DNA of 64,000 bases from Bacteroidota bacterium (lineage in GTDB: Bacteria > Bacteroidota > Ignavibacteria > Kapaibacteriales > UBA2268), in NCBI GenBank assembly GCA_021780815.1, contig JAJXYC010000005.1:62001-126000 (forward strand). The letters are read 5' to 3'. Below, in pieces: positions 8,354-17,557 of the stretch (positions are counted from its first letter, which is position 1; every line of letters starts with the position of its first letter). The translations under genes were made by a program, and so were the position numbers. A model generated the notes under the pieces. The model was not told the origin of the DNA and made no database searches. It was given only the letters and a program-made list of their open reading frames with translations.

Positions 8354-10102
8354 ATGAAATATATTTTTTCTAAATTATTTATTAGTTTTCTTTCATTAAT
8401 AATTGTTTTTGCATTTCTTTTAATTTACTTTTTTATTGATACTACTAAAACGCATTATCTTGATAATTTCCAAAGAGATTTGACTAATTTAAATATATCT
8501 ATCTCAAACAATATTGGATTAAATTTATATAATAAAGATACAACTTCATTAAGAAAATATGTAAATGAAATTGGGAAAACTCTCATTACGAGAATTACAA
8601 TAATTGGAATTGATGGGAAAGTATTAGCCGATACAAAAGCCAATGCTGACACAATGGATAACCATTTGCATAGATTAGAGATTGAAGAAGCTTCTAAATT
8701 AAATGTTGGTCAGTCTTCTAGGCTAAGCCATACCATTCATAGTAAAATGCTTTACGTTGCTTCAAAAATATATTACAACAATACTTTTGTAGGATATGTG
8801 CGTACAAGTTATTATTTAAATTACTTAAATGTACTAATTAATAATGTGTCAAATGAAATCATTAAGTTGATAATAATATTGGTGCTTATATCAATTATAC
8901 CAATTTATTATATTTCAAACAGTATATCTAAGCCATTGAAAGAATTAACAACTGCAACAAAAAAAATAGCAACGGGAAATTTTGAAAAAAGAGTTTCTAT
9001 TAAAGGTAAAAATGAGATTTCTGTTTTAAGTGAAAATTTTAATTTTATGGCTGATGAACTTTCAAACTTATTTCAAAAAGTCAACCAACAAAAAGATGAT
9101 TTTATTAATTTAATTAAAACTATACCAGATGGAATTTGTGTTCTAACTTCTGATTTAACCATTACTTTTTATAATGATGCTTTTAATAGTATATTTTCAA
9201 AACAAGAATTGATAGGGAAAAATTTTGACTATTTCCAAATCAGTAACTATTTATCAGTTCAAAATTCATTGTTAGAAAAATCCAACGAACCAATAATGTT
9301 AGACTTTGATTATGATGAAAATTCATACAAAGTGAGCATAAGTTATATGAATTCAAGAGATGAATATCTACTTGTTTTTCATAATATAACAGAAACTAAA
9401 AGGTTAGAAAAAGTTAAGCGTGAATTTGTAGCTAACGTATCACACGAGTTAAAAACTCCATTAACTGCAATCAAAGGCTTTATAGAAACATTAGAAGAGG
9501 ATTTAGAAGATTCTCCATATTTCAAATTTATTCAAATAATCCGAAGAAACACAGACCGATTAATTAATATCGTGCAAGATTTACTACTATTAAGCGAACT
9601 TGAAAATGAAACAATGACAAATAAGCTAATGACTACTTCTATTGATTTGAATATGCTATTAGATAATCTTAAACCTTTGTTTGAACAAAAATTAGCAGAA
9701 AAAAATTTAACTTTTGATATTACTATTGAAAAAGATTTTCCATTAATTCAATTAGATTCATACAGAATTGAACAAGTTTTTGTGAACTTAATTAATAATT
9801 CAATTAAATTCACCGAAAAAGGTGGAATTACGATTTATGCAAAAAAATTGAATGCCAATAAGGTGCAAATAGAATTTTATGATACAGGAGCGGGTATTCC
9901 GGCAGAAGACCAAGAAAGAATATTTGAAAGGTTTTATATTAGTGAAAAATCCCGTTCAAAAAAATTTAGTGGAACGGGAATTGGTTTATCGATTGTTAAA
10001 CATATAATATTATTACACAATGGCAGTATAAACGTAGACAAAAGTTATGTGAATGGCACAAAGTTTATAATAATATTGCCACGTCTTCAATATAAAATTT
10101 AA
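8354..10102 (+). CDS. Sensor histidine kinase, PhoR/WalK-like (HAMP-PAS-HisKA-HATPase)
   Basis: Membrane histidine kinase of 582 residues. There are two TM helices (about residues 7-28 and 171-190) around a periplasmic sensor of about 140 residues, then a HAMP linker beginning SKPLKELTTATKKIA, a PAS-like domain (IPDGICVLTSDLTITFYND), the phosphorylation helix VSHELKTPLTAIKGF with the acceptor His, and an HATPase domain with N-box NLINNSIKF, DTGAGIP and GTGIGLSIVKHI. It autophosphorylates and passes phosphate to the adjacent regulator. Its stop is only four bases from the stop of the convergent permease gene, with no terminator between them. Confidence 0.95.
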   Translation: MKYIFSKLFISFLSLIIVFAFLLIYFFIDTTKTHYLDNFQRDLTNLNISISNNIGLNLYNKDTTSLRKYVNEIGKTLITRITIIGIDGKVLADTKANADTMDNHLHRLEIEEASKLNVGQSSRLSHTIHSKMLYVASKIYYNNTFVGYVRTSYYLNYLNVLINNVSNEIIKLIIILVLISIIPIYYISNSISKPLKELTTATKKIATGNFEKRVSIKGKNEISVLSENFNFMADELSNLFQKVNQQKDDFINLIKTIPDGICVLTSDLTITFYNDAFNSIFSKQELIGKNFDYFQISNYLSVQNSLLEKSNEPIMLDFDYDENSYKVSISYMNSRDEYLLVFHNITETKRLEKVKREFVANVSHELKTPLTAIKGFIETLEEDLEDSPYFKFIQIIRRNTDRLINIVQDLLLLSELENETMTNKLMTTSIDLNMLLDNLKPLFEQKLAEKNLTFDITIEKDFPLIQLDSYRIEQVFVNLINNSIKFTEKGGITIYAKKLNANKVQIEFYDTGAGIPAEDQERIFERFYISEKSRSKKFSGTGIGLSIVKHIILLHNGSINVDKSYVNGTKFIIILPRLQYKI

Positions 10103-10106
10103 ATTT

Positions 10107-11342
10107 CTATTCGTATCTTAATGCTTCCACAGGGTCAAGTGAAGCTGCACGATATGCAGGAAATACTCCTGAAATTAATCCCAGTACTAAAGAAATACTT
10201 AAACTAATAATAATCCACTTAATAGATAAAACAAATGAAGTACCCGCTAAAATACCGAGCAAGCCTCCTGCAAGTATTCCAAAGAAAATACCAACAGAAC
10301 CACCTATCATTGTTAAAGTAATTGTTTCGAAAATAAAATGTGATACTATCCACCTTTTTTTAGCTCCAACTGCTTTACGAATACCTATTTCGCGTGTGCG
10401 CTCTTTTACAGTAATTAGCATAATATTTGTAATGCCAACTCCCGCTGCTAACAATGCAATTAGACCAGAAAAGAAACCAAAATAAGATAAAAATCCTGTT
10501 AAACTGCCAAATTGATCAGCTAACGATTGATTAGTTTCAATTTCAAAATCGTTTTCTTCCCAAGGTTCAAGATTACGAATTATTCTCATACTACCAACTG
10601 CTTCATCTATTAAATATGACAAAGAAATTTTATCTGGTGCCCGCACTATTATTGTTATATCAGACCACCAATCAGAAGCAAAATAAGTTAAAAATTGAGA
10701 TAAAGGCAAAATTACTAAATTATCTTGACTTTGACCTAACAAGGCACCTTTTGGTTTCAATGTGCCAATTACTGTATATGGTCTATTATTAATTTTAATT
10801 GTTTTGCCAATTGGATTTTCTCTTGGAAAAATCTTTACTATTACATCATTTCCAATAATAGCAACATCTTTTTTATATTCAATGTCAGTTTTTGTTAAAG
10901 CTCTACCATCTTGCACATCGTAATTAGAAGTTAGGAAATAATTTTCATCAGTACCAACCAATGTAACATCGGGGTCTGTCGCCAAAATATTATGTTTAAC
11001 AACATAACCTGCTGACTTTGCCATACCAGTAACTAATACGTTACTTCCCATTTTGTCTCGGAACGAGTTATATACTTTTTGATTAATCAAAGGTCTGCGT
11101 GCATATTTATGCCAATCACCACCACCCAACATAATATTAGGTATTCTAAAAATAAAGAACGTGTTTTCACCTAAAGCATCAATTTGCCCTTGAACTGTTG
11201 TATCAATTGAGGTTACCAGAGAACCTGCAAACATAATCGCAAAAACACCAATAACAATGCTTAACAATGTAAAAAAAGCCCTTAATTTTTGACTTCTTAT
11301 TGAATCAAAAGCTTGTCTAATTGTATCAAGTAATCTTTCCAT
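10107..11342 (-). CDS. MacB-like ABC transporter permease (FtsX family)
   Basis: A 411-residue permease with the MacB_PCD-FtsX layout: one N-terminal TM helix (SIVIGVFAIMFAGSLV), a periplasmic core domain of about 220 residues, then three C-terminal TM helices including the family motif TREIGIRKAVGAKKR. Such permeases couple cytoplasmic ATP hydrolysis to movements of the periplasmic domain and push substrates through a MacA/TolC channel. It is last in a minus-strand operon TolC, RDD, membrane fusion protein, ATPase, permease, permease. It resembles the gene just upstream (11355-12608) and the two probably form a heterodimer. Confidence 0.93.
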   Translation of the reverse strand: MERLLDTIRQAFDSIRSQKLRAFFTLLSIVIGVFAIMFAGSLVTSIDTTVQGQIDALGENTFFIFRIPNIMLGGGDWHKYARRPLINQKVYNSFRDKMGSNVLVTGMAKSAGYVVKHNILATDPDVTLVGTDENYFLTSNYDVQDGRALTKTDIEYKKDVAIIGNDVIVKIFPRENPIGKTIKINNRPYTVIGTLKPKGALLGQSQDNLVILPLSQFLTYFASDWWSDITIIVRAPDKISLSYLIDEAVGSMRIIRNLEPWEENDFEIETNQSLADQFGSLTGFLSYFGFFSGLIALLAAGVGITNIMLITVKERTREIGIRKAVGAKKRWIVSHFIFETITLTMIGGSVGIFFGILAGGLLGILAGTSFVLSIKWIIISLSISLVLGLISGVFPAYRAASLDPVEALRYE

Positions 11343-11354
11343 TATTTTATCTCC

Positions 11355-12608
11355 TTATTCATACCTAATTGCTATTACAGGTTCAAAATTAGAAGCACGT
11401 ATAGCAGGAATTAATCCTGCAAATATACCAACTACTATTGAAATAATTGAAGCAATCAAAAGCAAGTCAAAAGGAATAAGAGGAGCTAGGAAAGAAACTT
11501 GTGGAACAAAACTAACAACAAATGTTGCTGTTAAGTAAGCAATAAGCGAAGTTAAGATAAAAGAAATAACTGCTCCAAAAAATGAAAGTATAGTTGATTC
11601 CATAATAATTTGCATTAATATAATACGCTTCTTTGCTCCTAATGCTTTTCTAATTCCAATCTCTTTAGTTCTTTCAAAAATTGAAACAAACATAACATTA
11701 ACAATTCCAATAATTCCAACCAAAAAAGAAAGCAAAGTCATACCAATACCAACCGACCAAACAACTAATCGAATTGTTGCAACTTGTTCTTCAAAAGCTT
11801 TGGTTTCATTAATAGAAAAATCGTTCTGTTGACCGGGTTTTAAATTTCGAATTATTCTCATATTCCCTTCAACTTCTGCACGAGCATTGTCTAAATTTTG
11901 TATTCCACCAGCTTTAACCGCAATAGAGTAAGACCTATTATATTTTCCATATAACTTTAAAAATGATTTCAAAGGTATATAACAAATATTATCAATAAAA
12001 TCAAAAAAAGTCGTCCCCTGTTGAGTAATTACTCCAATTACAGTAAATTTTTGCCCATTAATTTTTATTTGTTTTCCAAGAGCATCACCTTTCGGAAAAA
12101 TTGTTTGGTAAACTTTCCAACCGATACAAATTACATCAGAAGCGTATTCGTCTTCATTCTGAGAAAAAAATCTACCATATTCAATTGAACCCCCTGGTGT
12201 AAGCCCAAAATCATAGGTCGTACCTTGAACTGTTATACCTTGATAAGTTGTATTCTCGTACTTTACTTGCGATCCCCAAATTCTTGCAACAGGGACAGCA
12301 ATTTCAATATCTTTAAGCGATTTAATTAATTTATTGGCTTGTTCTAACGTAATATTTGGACGATTTCGGACATCTTTCCAAGACTTACCCCCTGCCCAAT
12401 CGTGCTTATCAACATACATTACATCGACACCCATAATTTTAAAGGAATCTTCCATTGCACTGTCAAGTCCAGATAAAACCCACCCCATTAAAATTACAAA
12501 AGTTATACCAATAATCACTCCAAGTGAAGCAAGAAATGAACGGCTTCTATTTGCCATAATTGATTCAGCTGCTTGACCAAAAGCTTCTCTAATTTCAAAA
12601 AGTTTCAT
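11355..12608 (-). CDS. MacB-like ABC transporter permease (FtsX family)
   Basis: A 417-residue paralog of the downstream permease, separated from it by 12 bases. It has the N-terminal TM (LGVIIGITFVILMGWVL), a periplasmic domain, then TM helices with the motif TKEIGIRKALGAKKR near residue 310. Both permeases end in similar tails (DPVEALRYE and EPVIAIRYE). Two distinct permease genes beside one ATPase suggest a heterodimeric transporter rather than the homodimeric, ATPase-fused MacB of Escherichia coli. Confidence 0.93.
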   Translation of the reverse strand: MKLFEIREAFGQAAESIMANRSRSFLASLGVIIGITFVILMGWVLSGLDSAMEDSFKIMGVDVMYVDKHDWAGGKSWKDVRNRPNITLEQANKLIKSLKDIEIAVPVARIWGSQVKYENTTYQGITVQGTTYDFGLTPGGSIEYGRFFSQNEDEYASDVICIGWKVYQTIFPKGDALGKQIKINGQKFTVIGVITQQGTTFFDFIDNICYIPLKSFLKLYGKYNRSYSIAVKAGGIQNLDNARAEVEGNMRIIRNLKPGQQNDFSINETKAFEEQVATIRLVVWSVGIGMTLLSFLVGIIGIVNVMFVSIFERTKEIGIRKALGAKKRIILMQIIMESTILSFFGAVISFILTSLIAYLTATFVVSFVPQVSFLAPLIPFDLLLIASIISIVVGIFAGLIPAIRASNFEPVIAIRYE

Positions 12609-12622
12609 TTTCCCTTTCTAAA

Positions 12623-13330
12623 TTAAGCATAAATAGGATTTTGATTAATATAATCATCAATAATTAATCCATCACGTAACTTAATAATACGTCGAGCATG
12701 CCGAGCAATATCTTCTTCGTGAGTAACTAAAATGATAGTATTACCATTTTTCCAAAGTTCATAAAAAAGATGCATAATTTCTTCGCCAGTTTTTGTATCA
12801 AGATTACCAGTTGGTTCATCAGCAAAAATTAAACTTGGATTATTAATTAAGGCACGAGCAATTGCAACCCGTTGTCTTTGTCCACCCGAAAGTTCAGGTG
12901 GTTTGTGATGCATTCTATCTCCTAATCCAACACTTTCTAATGCTTTTATTGCTCTTTCTATTCTTTCTTCCTGTGGAACACCAGCATAAATTAATGGCAA
13001 TTCAACATTTTTAATACAATTAGCACGAGGCATTAAATTAAATGTTTGAAAAACAAACCCAACCCTTTTATTTCTAATTTCAGCAAGTTGATTATCATTC
13101 ATAGACCCAACTTCCTCATTTTCAAGAAAATATTGCCCAGACGTTGGCGAATCTAAACAACCAAGTATGCTCATCAATGTAGTTTTCCCAGAACCAGATG
13201 GTCCCATTATTGCAAGATATTCATTTCGTTTCACATCCATTGTAATTTCACGTAAAGCATATACTTCGGTCATTCCCATATTATAAACTTTCGTAATCTT
13301 ATCAATTTTTATTAAAGCGTTATTATCCAT
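12623..13330 (-). CDS. ABC transporter ATP-binding protein, MacB/LolD type
   Basis: A 235-residue ATPase with Walker [11 protein letters not shown]-loop [11 protein letters not shown], signature [15 protein letters not shown], Walker [13 protein letters not shown] and the H-loop VTHEE. The LDTKTG and NLMPR stretches are typical of the LolD/MacB/FtsE branch, which powers mechanotransmission through FtsX-type permeases. It lies between the membrane fusion protein gene and two permease genes and is their evident motor. The spacing of 14 bases to the next gene indicates one transcript. Confidence 0.95.
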   Translation of the reverse strand: MDNNALIKIDKITKVYNMGMTEVYALREITMDVKRNEYLAIMGPSGSGKTTLMSILGCLDSPTSGQYFLENEEVGSMNDNQLAEIRNKRVGFVFQTFNLMPRANCIKNVELPLIYAGVPQEERIERAIKALESVGLGDRMHHKPPELSGGQRQRVAIARALINNPSLIFADEPTGNLDTKTGEEIMHLFYELWKNGNTIILVTHEEDIARHARRIIKLRDGLIIDDYINQNPIYA

Positions 13331-13356
13331 AATTATTAGAATTAGCTTAGAACTTA

Positions 13357-14628
13357 TTATTTTTTATTTTTAGACTTTTTATCGTTAGCCGTTGTAATTA
13401 ATGAGCCATCTTCAAGTAATTTACTAATAGCTTGGAAACTACCTGAAATAACTTCATCACCTTCTTTTAATCCATCTTTAATTTCTATATAGCCATCATC
13501 AGAGATTCCTGTTTTCACTGTTTCCATTTTGGCTCTATCTTTATTTTTAATAAAAACTATTACAGGTGGCTTCTCCTTGGCTTTGTTTTCTTCATCAGAC
13601 TTGTCAACTTTTCTTACACCACGCTCATCAGTTTTCTTATTATCAAAAATACGCATTGTTACAGATTGTAATGGAACGGCAAGAACATTATATTTTGTTT
13701 CAGTAGTAATATCCGCATTACAAGTCATACCCGGACGAAGCTTGGGATTAGGATTCAAAATTCTTAATTTTACTTTAAATTTTGTAGCCTGGTCTTGTGT
13801 TCCTGTTGAACTTACCACAGCAGAGTGTCCTATTTCATATACAACTCCTTTGCAATCGTAGTCAGGTAAAGCATCTATTTCAATTCTGGCTGTATCACCT
13901 TTTCTCAAAAGGACAATATCATTTTCATCAACATCAACTTCTGCATTCATAACCGTTAAATCAGAAATAATCAACATTTCAGTCCCTTGAAACTGTTGTG
14001 TTCCTAAAACTGTTTCACCAATTTCAATATTCCTATTGGTAACAATACCATTCATTGTTGAATAAATAACAGTTCTAGAGGCATTTCTTTCAATTTGCTT
14101 ATATGATGCAATTGCTTGGTTCAATCTAGCTAAAGAAGCTTGATAGTTAGAAGATGTTTGTTGATAATTTGCATTATAATTATCAAATTCTTGTTGCGAA
14201 ATATATTTATTCTTAAATAAATCTTGCGCTCTTTTTAAGTCAGCTTGCGTTTGATTTAATTTTTCTTTAACAGATTGAGCATCCATTTTAGCGGCATCCA
14301 CCGATGCTTTATATTGTGCTAACATAGTTTCAACAATATCAGGCTTAATTTTAATAAGTAATTCACCTTTTTTTACTGTATCACCTTCTTGTACTCCCAC
14401 ATAAATTACTTCTCCACTTGTTTCAGGAGAAACTTTGACTTCTGTTTCTGCTTGTATTTGACCAACGGCAGATACTGTTTGTGTAATTGTCCTTTTTTGA
14501 ACTTTTTCTATTGTTACTTCAATTGGCTTTGGACCTCGGTTATTTAAAGCAATTGCCCCTATAACACCAATGATTATTAAAATTGCAACAACAATTACAT
14601 TTCTTTTCTTTTTGTTCTTTTTTGCCAT
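13357..14628 (-). CDS. Periplasmic adaptor (membrane fusion protein), MacA/HlyD family
   Basis: A 423-residue adaptor with a single N-terminal TM after a Lys-rich start ([10 protein letters not shown]). It shows the lipoyl half-motifs ([17 protein letters not shown] and [19 protein letters not shown]), a long alpha-helical hairpin between them (about residues 100-180), and C-terminal beta-barrel and membrane-proximal domains. It bridges the inner-membrane permease complex to the TolC channel encoded upstream. The segment around residues 330-350 is highly charged and looks like a surface insertion. The tail ends in a run of Lys. Confidence 0.93.
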   Translation of the reverse strand: MAKKNKKKRNVIVVAILIIIGVIGAIALNNRGPKPIEVTIEKVQKRTITQTVSAVGQIQAETEVKVSPETSGEVIYVGVQEGDTVKKGELLIKIKPDIVETMLAQYKASVDAAKMDAQSVKEKLNQTQADLKRAQDLFKNKYISQQEFDNYNANYQQTSSNYQASLARLNQAIASYKQIERNASRTVIYSTMNGIVTNRNIEIGETVLGTQQFQGTEMLIISDLTVMNAEVDVDENDIVLLRKGDTARIEIDALPDYDCKGVVYEIGHSAVVSSTGTQDQATKFKVKLRILNPNPKLRPGMTCNADITTETKYNVLAVPLQSVTMRIFDNKKTDERGVRKVDKSDEENKAKEKPPVIVFIKNKDRAKMETVKTGISDDGYIEIKDGLKEGDEVISGSFQAISKLLEDGSLITTANDKKSKNKK

Positions 14629-14669
14629 TTATTTATCCTTGAATTTTTTTTTTACAAATTTAAATTGAA

Positions 14670-15371
14670 CTAAATATTAGGTTGCGATTCTTTTTCAATG
14701 TTGATATCTACTTCTTTCTTGAAAAACACTGCCGTCTTTGTTATTTTATCATATATGGATTGTTTGTTTTGTCTAATAACAAAAAAGAAGAAAATCATAA
14801 CTAAAAATGAAACATAACTGGATAATGTACTGAAAATACTTGACCAAGTGAAATAGTAAATCAACGAAAATACCAAATCTAAATGTTTTATTAAAAATCT
14901 GGTTGTTAGTTGATAATAATTTGCATAATGCATATTTTCTTCTGCAATAATTATTCCGAGAACATGTTTTCCGGGCGAACCTGACAATAAAATTTCAGTA
15001 GAATAATAAACAAAACTTACTAATAAAGTAATCGGCAAGTAATCCTTCATAAAGTTTGTTGCAAAATTAGGGTCAATAAAATCAGAAAAATTCATATTAG
15101 TACTAAAAACACCAGTAGCAAATCCAAGTATTGAAATAAGAATTGCTACAAAAATTGAGTCAATAATAGCAGCAGCAAAACGCCTTCCAAAACCAACTCT
15201 ATAATCCCATAAATTATATTGCTGGTTATAGTTAGGCAAAATACTTCTTAATTTATCCTGTGCATCAAATTTTGGTGAATTCGGATTTTCGTCATTTTGC
15301 TCTATCTTTTTCTCTTCATTTTTTTCTTTTGCTTCATCATTGTTGTGATTTAAGTCGTTATTTAAATCCAT
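14670..15371 (-). CDS. RDD family membrane protein
   Basis: A 233-residue protein with a hydrophilic, Asn/Asp/Glu-rich N-terminus of about 55 residues followed by the RDD module: the Arg in GFGRRFAAAIIDSIF, the Asp of IID at the start of TM1, and the GKHVLGI loop, plus roughly four TM helices. The role of RDD proteins is poorly defined; some have been linked to ion transport. Its place inside an exporter operon, between TolC and the adaptor, is unusual and suggests a functional or regulatory link, although simple co-transcription is possible. Confidence 0.85.
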   Translation of the reverse strand: MDLNNDLNHNNDEAKEKNEEKKIEQNDENPNSPKFDAQDKLRSILPNYNQQYNLWDYRVGFGRRFAAAIIDSIFVAILISILGFATGVFSTNMNFSDFIDPNFATNFMKDYLPITLLVSFVYYSTEILLSGSPGKHVLGIIIAEENMHYANYYQLTTRFLIKHLDLVFSLIYYFTWSSIFSTLSSYVSFLVMIFFFFVIRQNKQSIYDKITKTAVFFKKEVDINIEKESQPNI

Positions 15372-15406
15372 TTTATCTCCATTTTTTAATTATAATTCTT
15401 CAAAAC

Positions 15407-16750
15407 CTAATTTAACATGCCTGTTGAATACTCAATTTCCTTTTGAGTAAGAAGATAGTAAAAAACACTATTGATTTTATTAATTTTTGCATTTAAGAAT
15501 TGTGTATTAGCTTGAATCAAATCAGTAATACTTGCAGTACCAACATTAAATCTTTCTTTTAAAATTTTATAATTTAAATCAGCAGAAAATAAAGCTTTTT
15601 CAGATATTTTAATTTGTTTTTCAGCCGCATCTAAATTTAAAAATGCAGTTTCAATTTCAGTTTTAATACTTAATTCCATATCGGATTTTTGAACTTGCTG
15701 TATTTGGAAACTATATTCAGCTTGTTGAACTGCCGCATTAGTAGAAAAGCCTGTAAAAATTGGGACATTCAAACTTAGACCAATATAACTTCTTCCTTTA
15801 TTGTTAAAGTCATCAAAAGCAGTATTACTCCAAGACCAACCTGTTCCTAATGCTAATGAAGGAAAATAAGCAGATTGAGCCGACATAACAGTATTTTGAG
15901 CGGCAGATATGTTTTTTAGTTGCGACAGAAAATCTTTACGGTTCTTGAAAGCAAAATTTATTGCGGCATCAAAATCTCCAATATGGTTTCTAAAATTCGT
16001 AAAATCATTTTCACCAACATCAGTATTAATATCAGCAGTAGAAAAATCAGCTTTTTCAATCGGATTTTTCCCCATTAATGCTAACAAATTTGCACGAGAA
16101 ATATTCAAATCATTTTCGGCTTTTGCCAAATCTAATTCAAGTGAACCTAAATCTGCTTCTTTTGAGTAAACAGCAGAAATAGGTAAAGTCCCAGCTTCGC
16201 TTTGTGCTTTAATACTTGCTAATTCTTGTTGACCTTGGTCTAAATTTTCTTTTCGTGTTTGAACAATTTGCTTTTTTGAAGCATAATCAAAAAATCGTCT
16301 ATAAATATTAATTTTCAATAAAACTTTAGATTGGTCATAAGAAAGCAAATTGCCTTGATATGTATCTTCGGCAGAATTATATGTCGCTTCCCTATTGAAG
16401 CCGTCAAATAAATTTAATCCTGCATTAATTCCCATATTGTAAGAATTAAGACTTGTTGCACCAATATTAATAACTTGCCCACCAACATTAACCGATTGCC
16501 CACCTTGTGTATTTAATTGGCGATTGTAACCCATCGAAAATTGAATGTTCGGCAAATAACTCCCAAATGCAGCTTTTAAATTTGCTTGCGATGATGCAAT
16601 TACAGCTTTTGCTCTTATTATATCTAAATTTTGAGCTAAACCAATTTTAATACATTCTTCCAAAGTATATGTTGTTTCTGAACTTTTTTGTGCATTTAAA
16701 ATGATTGGTAAAAGGATTGTTAGCAATAATATACTTTTTATTTTACGCAT
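15407..16750 (-). CDS. TolC family outer membrane channel
   Basis: A 447-residue outer-membrane efflux protein with a signal peptide ending near LNAQ. It has two OEP repeats of long coiled-coil helices, each starting with a pattern such as YTLEECIKIGLAQNLDI and ending in a conserved element (FNVGTASITDLIQAN). It is the first gene of the six-gene minus-strand exporter operon and should form the trimeric exit duct for the MacAB-like pump. It is divergent from the TetR gene, with a 189-base shared regulatory region that includes a long palindrome. Confidence 0.94.
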   Translation of the reverse strand: MRKIKSILLLTILLPIILNAQKSSETTYTLEECIKIGLAQNLDIIRAKAVIASSQANLKAAFGSYLPNIQFSMGYNRQLNTQGGQSVNVGGQVINIGATSLNSYNMGINAGLNLFDGFNREATYNSAEDTYQGNLLSYDQSKVLLKINIYRRFFDYASKKQIVQTRKENLDQGQQELASIKAQSEAGTLPISAVYSKEADLGSLELDLAKAENDLNISRANLLALMGKNPIEKADFSTADINTDVGENDFTNFRNHIGDFDAAINFAFKNRKDFLSQLKNISAAQNTVMSAQSAYFPSLALGTGWSWSNTAFDDFNNKGRSYIGLSLNVPIFTGFSTNAAVQQAEYSFQIQQVQKSDMELSIKTEIETAFLNLDAAEKQIKISEKALFSADLNYKILKERFNVGTASITDLIQANTQFLNAKINKINSVFYYLLTQKEIEYSTGMLN

Positions 16751-16874
16751 ACTTCTTTAATTTTGTTTTTAATAATATTATTATTACGAATGATTGATTA
16801 GAATGTTACGAAATTATGAAAAAAAAATTAAAATTTTTTTTATTTAAAAAGTATTTCTATTTTAATTTTTTTAT

Positions 16875-16882
16875 TAATTTTG
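16875..16882 (+). promoter_or_regulatory. Possible Bacteroidota-type -7 box for the TetR efflux operon
   Basis: TAATTTTG matches TAnnTTTG and directly abuts the left arm of the inverted repeat. Transcription from it would start inside the palindrome, the arrangement expected if a bound TetR dimer blocks RNA polymerase. No clear TTG -33 element is seen about 19 bases upstream, and the region is very AT-rich, so the match could be chance. Confidence 0.35.
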
Positions 16883-16920
16883 AACTTTATAGTTTAACTA
16901 TTTAGTTAAACTATAAAGTT
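16883..16920. promoter_or_regulatory. Perfect 17-bp inverted repeat, likely TetR operator
   Basis: The left arm AACTTTATAGTTTAACT (16883-16899) and right arm AGTTAAACTATAAAGTT (16904-16920) are exact reverse complements with the 4-base spacer ATTT. The site ends 19 bases before the TetR ATG and lies between that gene and the divergent TolC gene. Its position and symmetry fit an autoregulatory operator of the TetR protein, and it may also affect the opposite exporter operon. The length exceeds a minimal TetR site, so it may hold two overlapping sites. A transcript hairpin is an alternative, but there is no T-tract to make it a terminator. Confidence 0.7.
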
Positions 16921-16939
16921 AAATAATTTGATTATTTTT

Positions 16940-17557
16940 ATGGAAAAAAGTACTAATACAGAAAAACTGATTTTAGATGCCGCTTTGCAAGTATTTTCGC
17001 AAAAAGGTTTCGCCGGTGCACGTATGCACGAAATAGCTGATCTAGCAGGTATTAACAAAACTTTATTGTATTATTATTTTAGATGTAAAAAGAAACTTTT
17101 TGAAAAAATTTTTGAAATTGTTTCTAATGAACTTATTAGTAATTTGTTTTCTTTAAATATTGAAAATTCTAATTGGAAAGAAGGTGTTAATAAGTTTTGC
17201 CAATTATACATTGATTTTTTTAAAGATAAGCGATTTATTCCTCAATTTGTTATTAATGAATTAGGAGAAAATCCAGATTGGATACTTAAACATTTTTCTA
17301 AATTAAATATTTTAAATACTCCATTTTTAAAAAATTTTTCCAATTCAATTAAAAATGAATTAAACAAAGAAGTGCCAATTGACGAAATAATGGTTAATAT
17401 GATATCTTTGCTTCTTCTTCCAATAATTGTAGGACCATTAATACAAACAATTATTAATCAATCGGAAGAAAGCTATAATCTTTTTATTGAAAATAGAAAA
17501 AAAAATGTTCCTAAAATAATTATTGAATTTATTGAAAATTATAAGGTAATAGAATGA
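16940..17557 (+). CDS. TetR family transcriptional regulator
   Basis: About 205 residues. The N-terminal helix-turn-helix (ILDAALQVFSQKGFAGARMHEIADLAGINKTLLYYYF, spanning residues about 11-47) is a canonical TetR DNA-binding domain; the C-terminal helices would bind an inducer. I start it at the ATG at 16940; an in-frame TTG at 16928 would add four residues. Its last base overlaps the next gene (ATGA), so it is translationally coupled to a TolC-HlyD-ABC export operon, which it presumably represses. The palindrome at 16883-16920 is its probable operator. Confidence 0.93.
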   Translation: MEKSTNTEKLILDAALQVFSQKGFAGARMHEIADLAGINKTLLYYYFRCKKKLFEKIFEIVSNELISNLFSLNIENSNWKEGVNKFCQLYIDFFKDKRFIPQFVINELGENPDWILKHFSKLNILNTPFLKNFSNSIKNELNKEVPIDEIMVNMISLLLLPIIVGPLIQTIINQSEESYNLFIENRKKNVPKIIIEFIENYKVIE

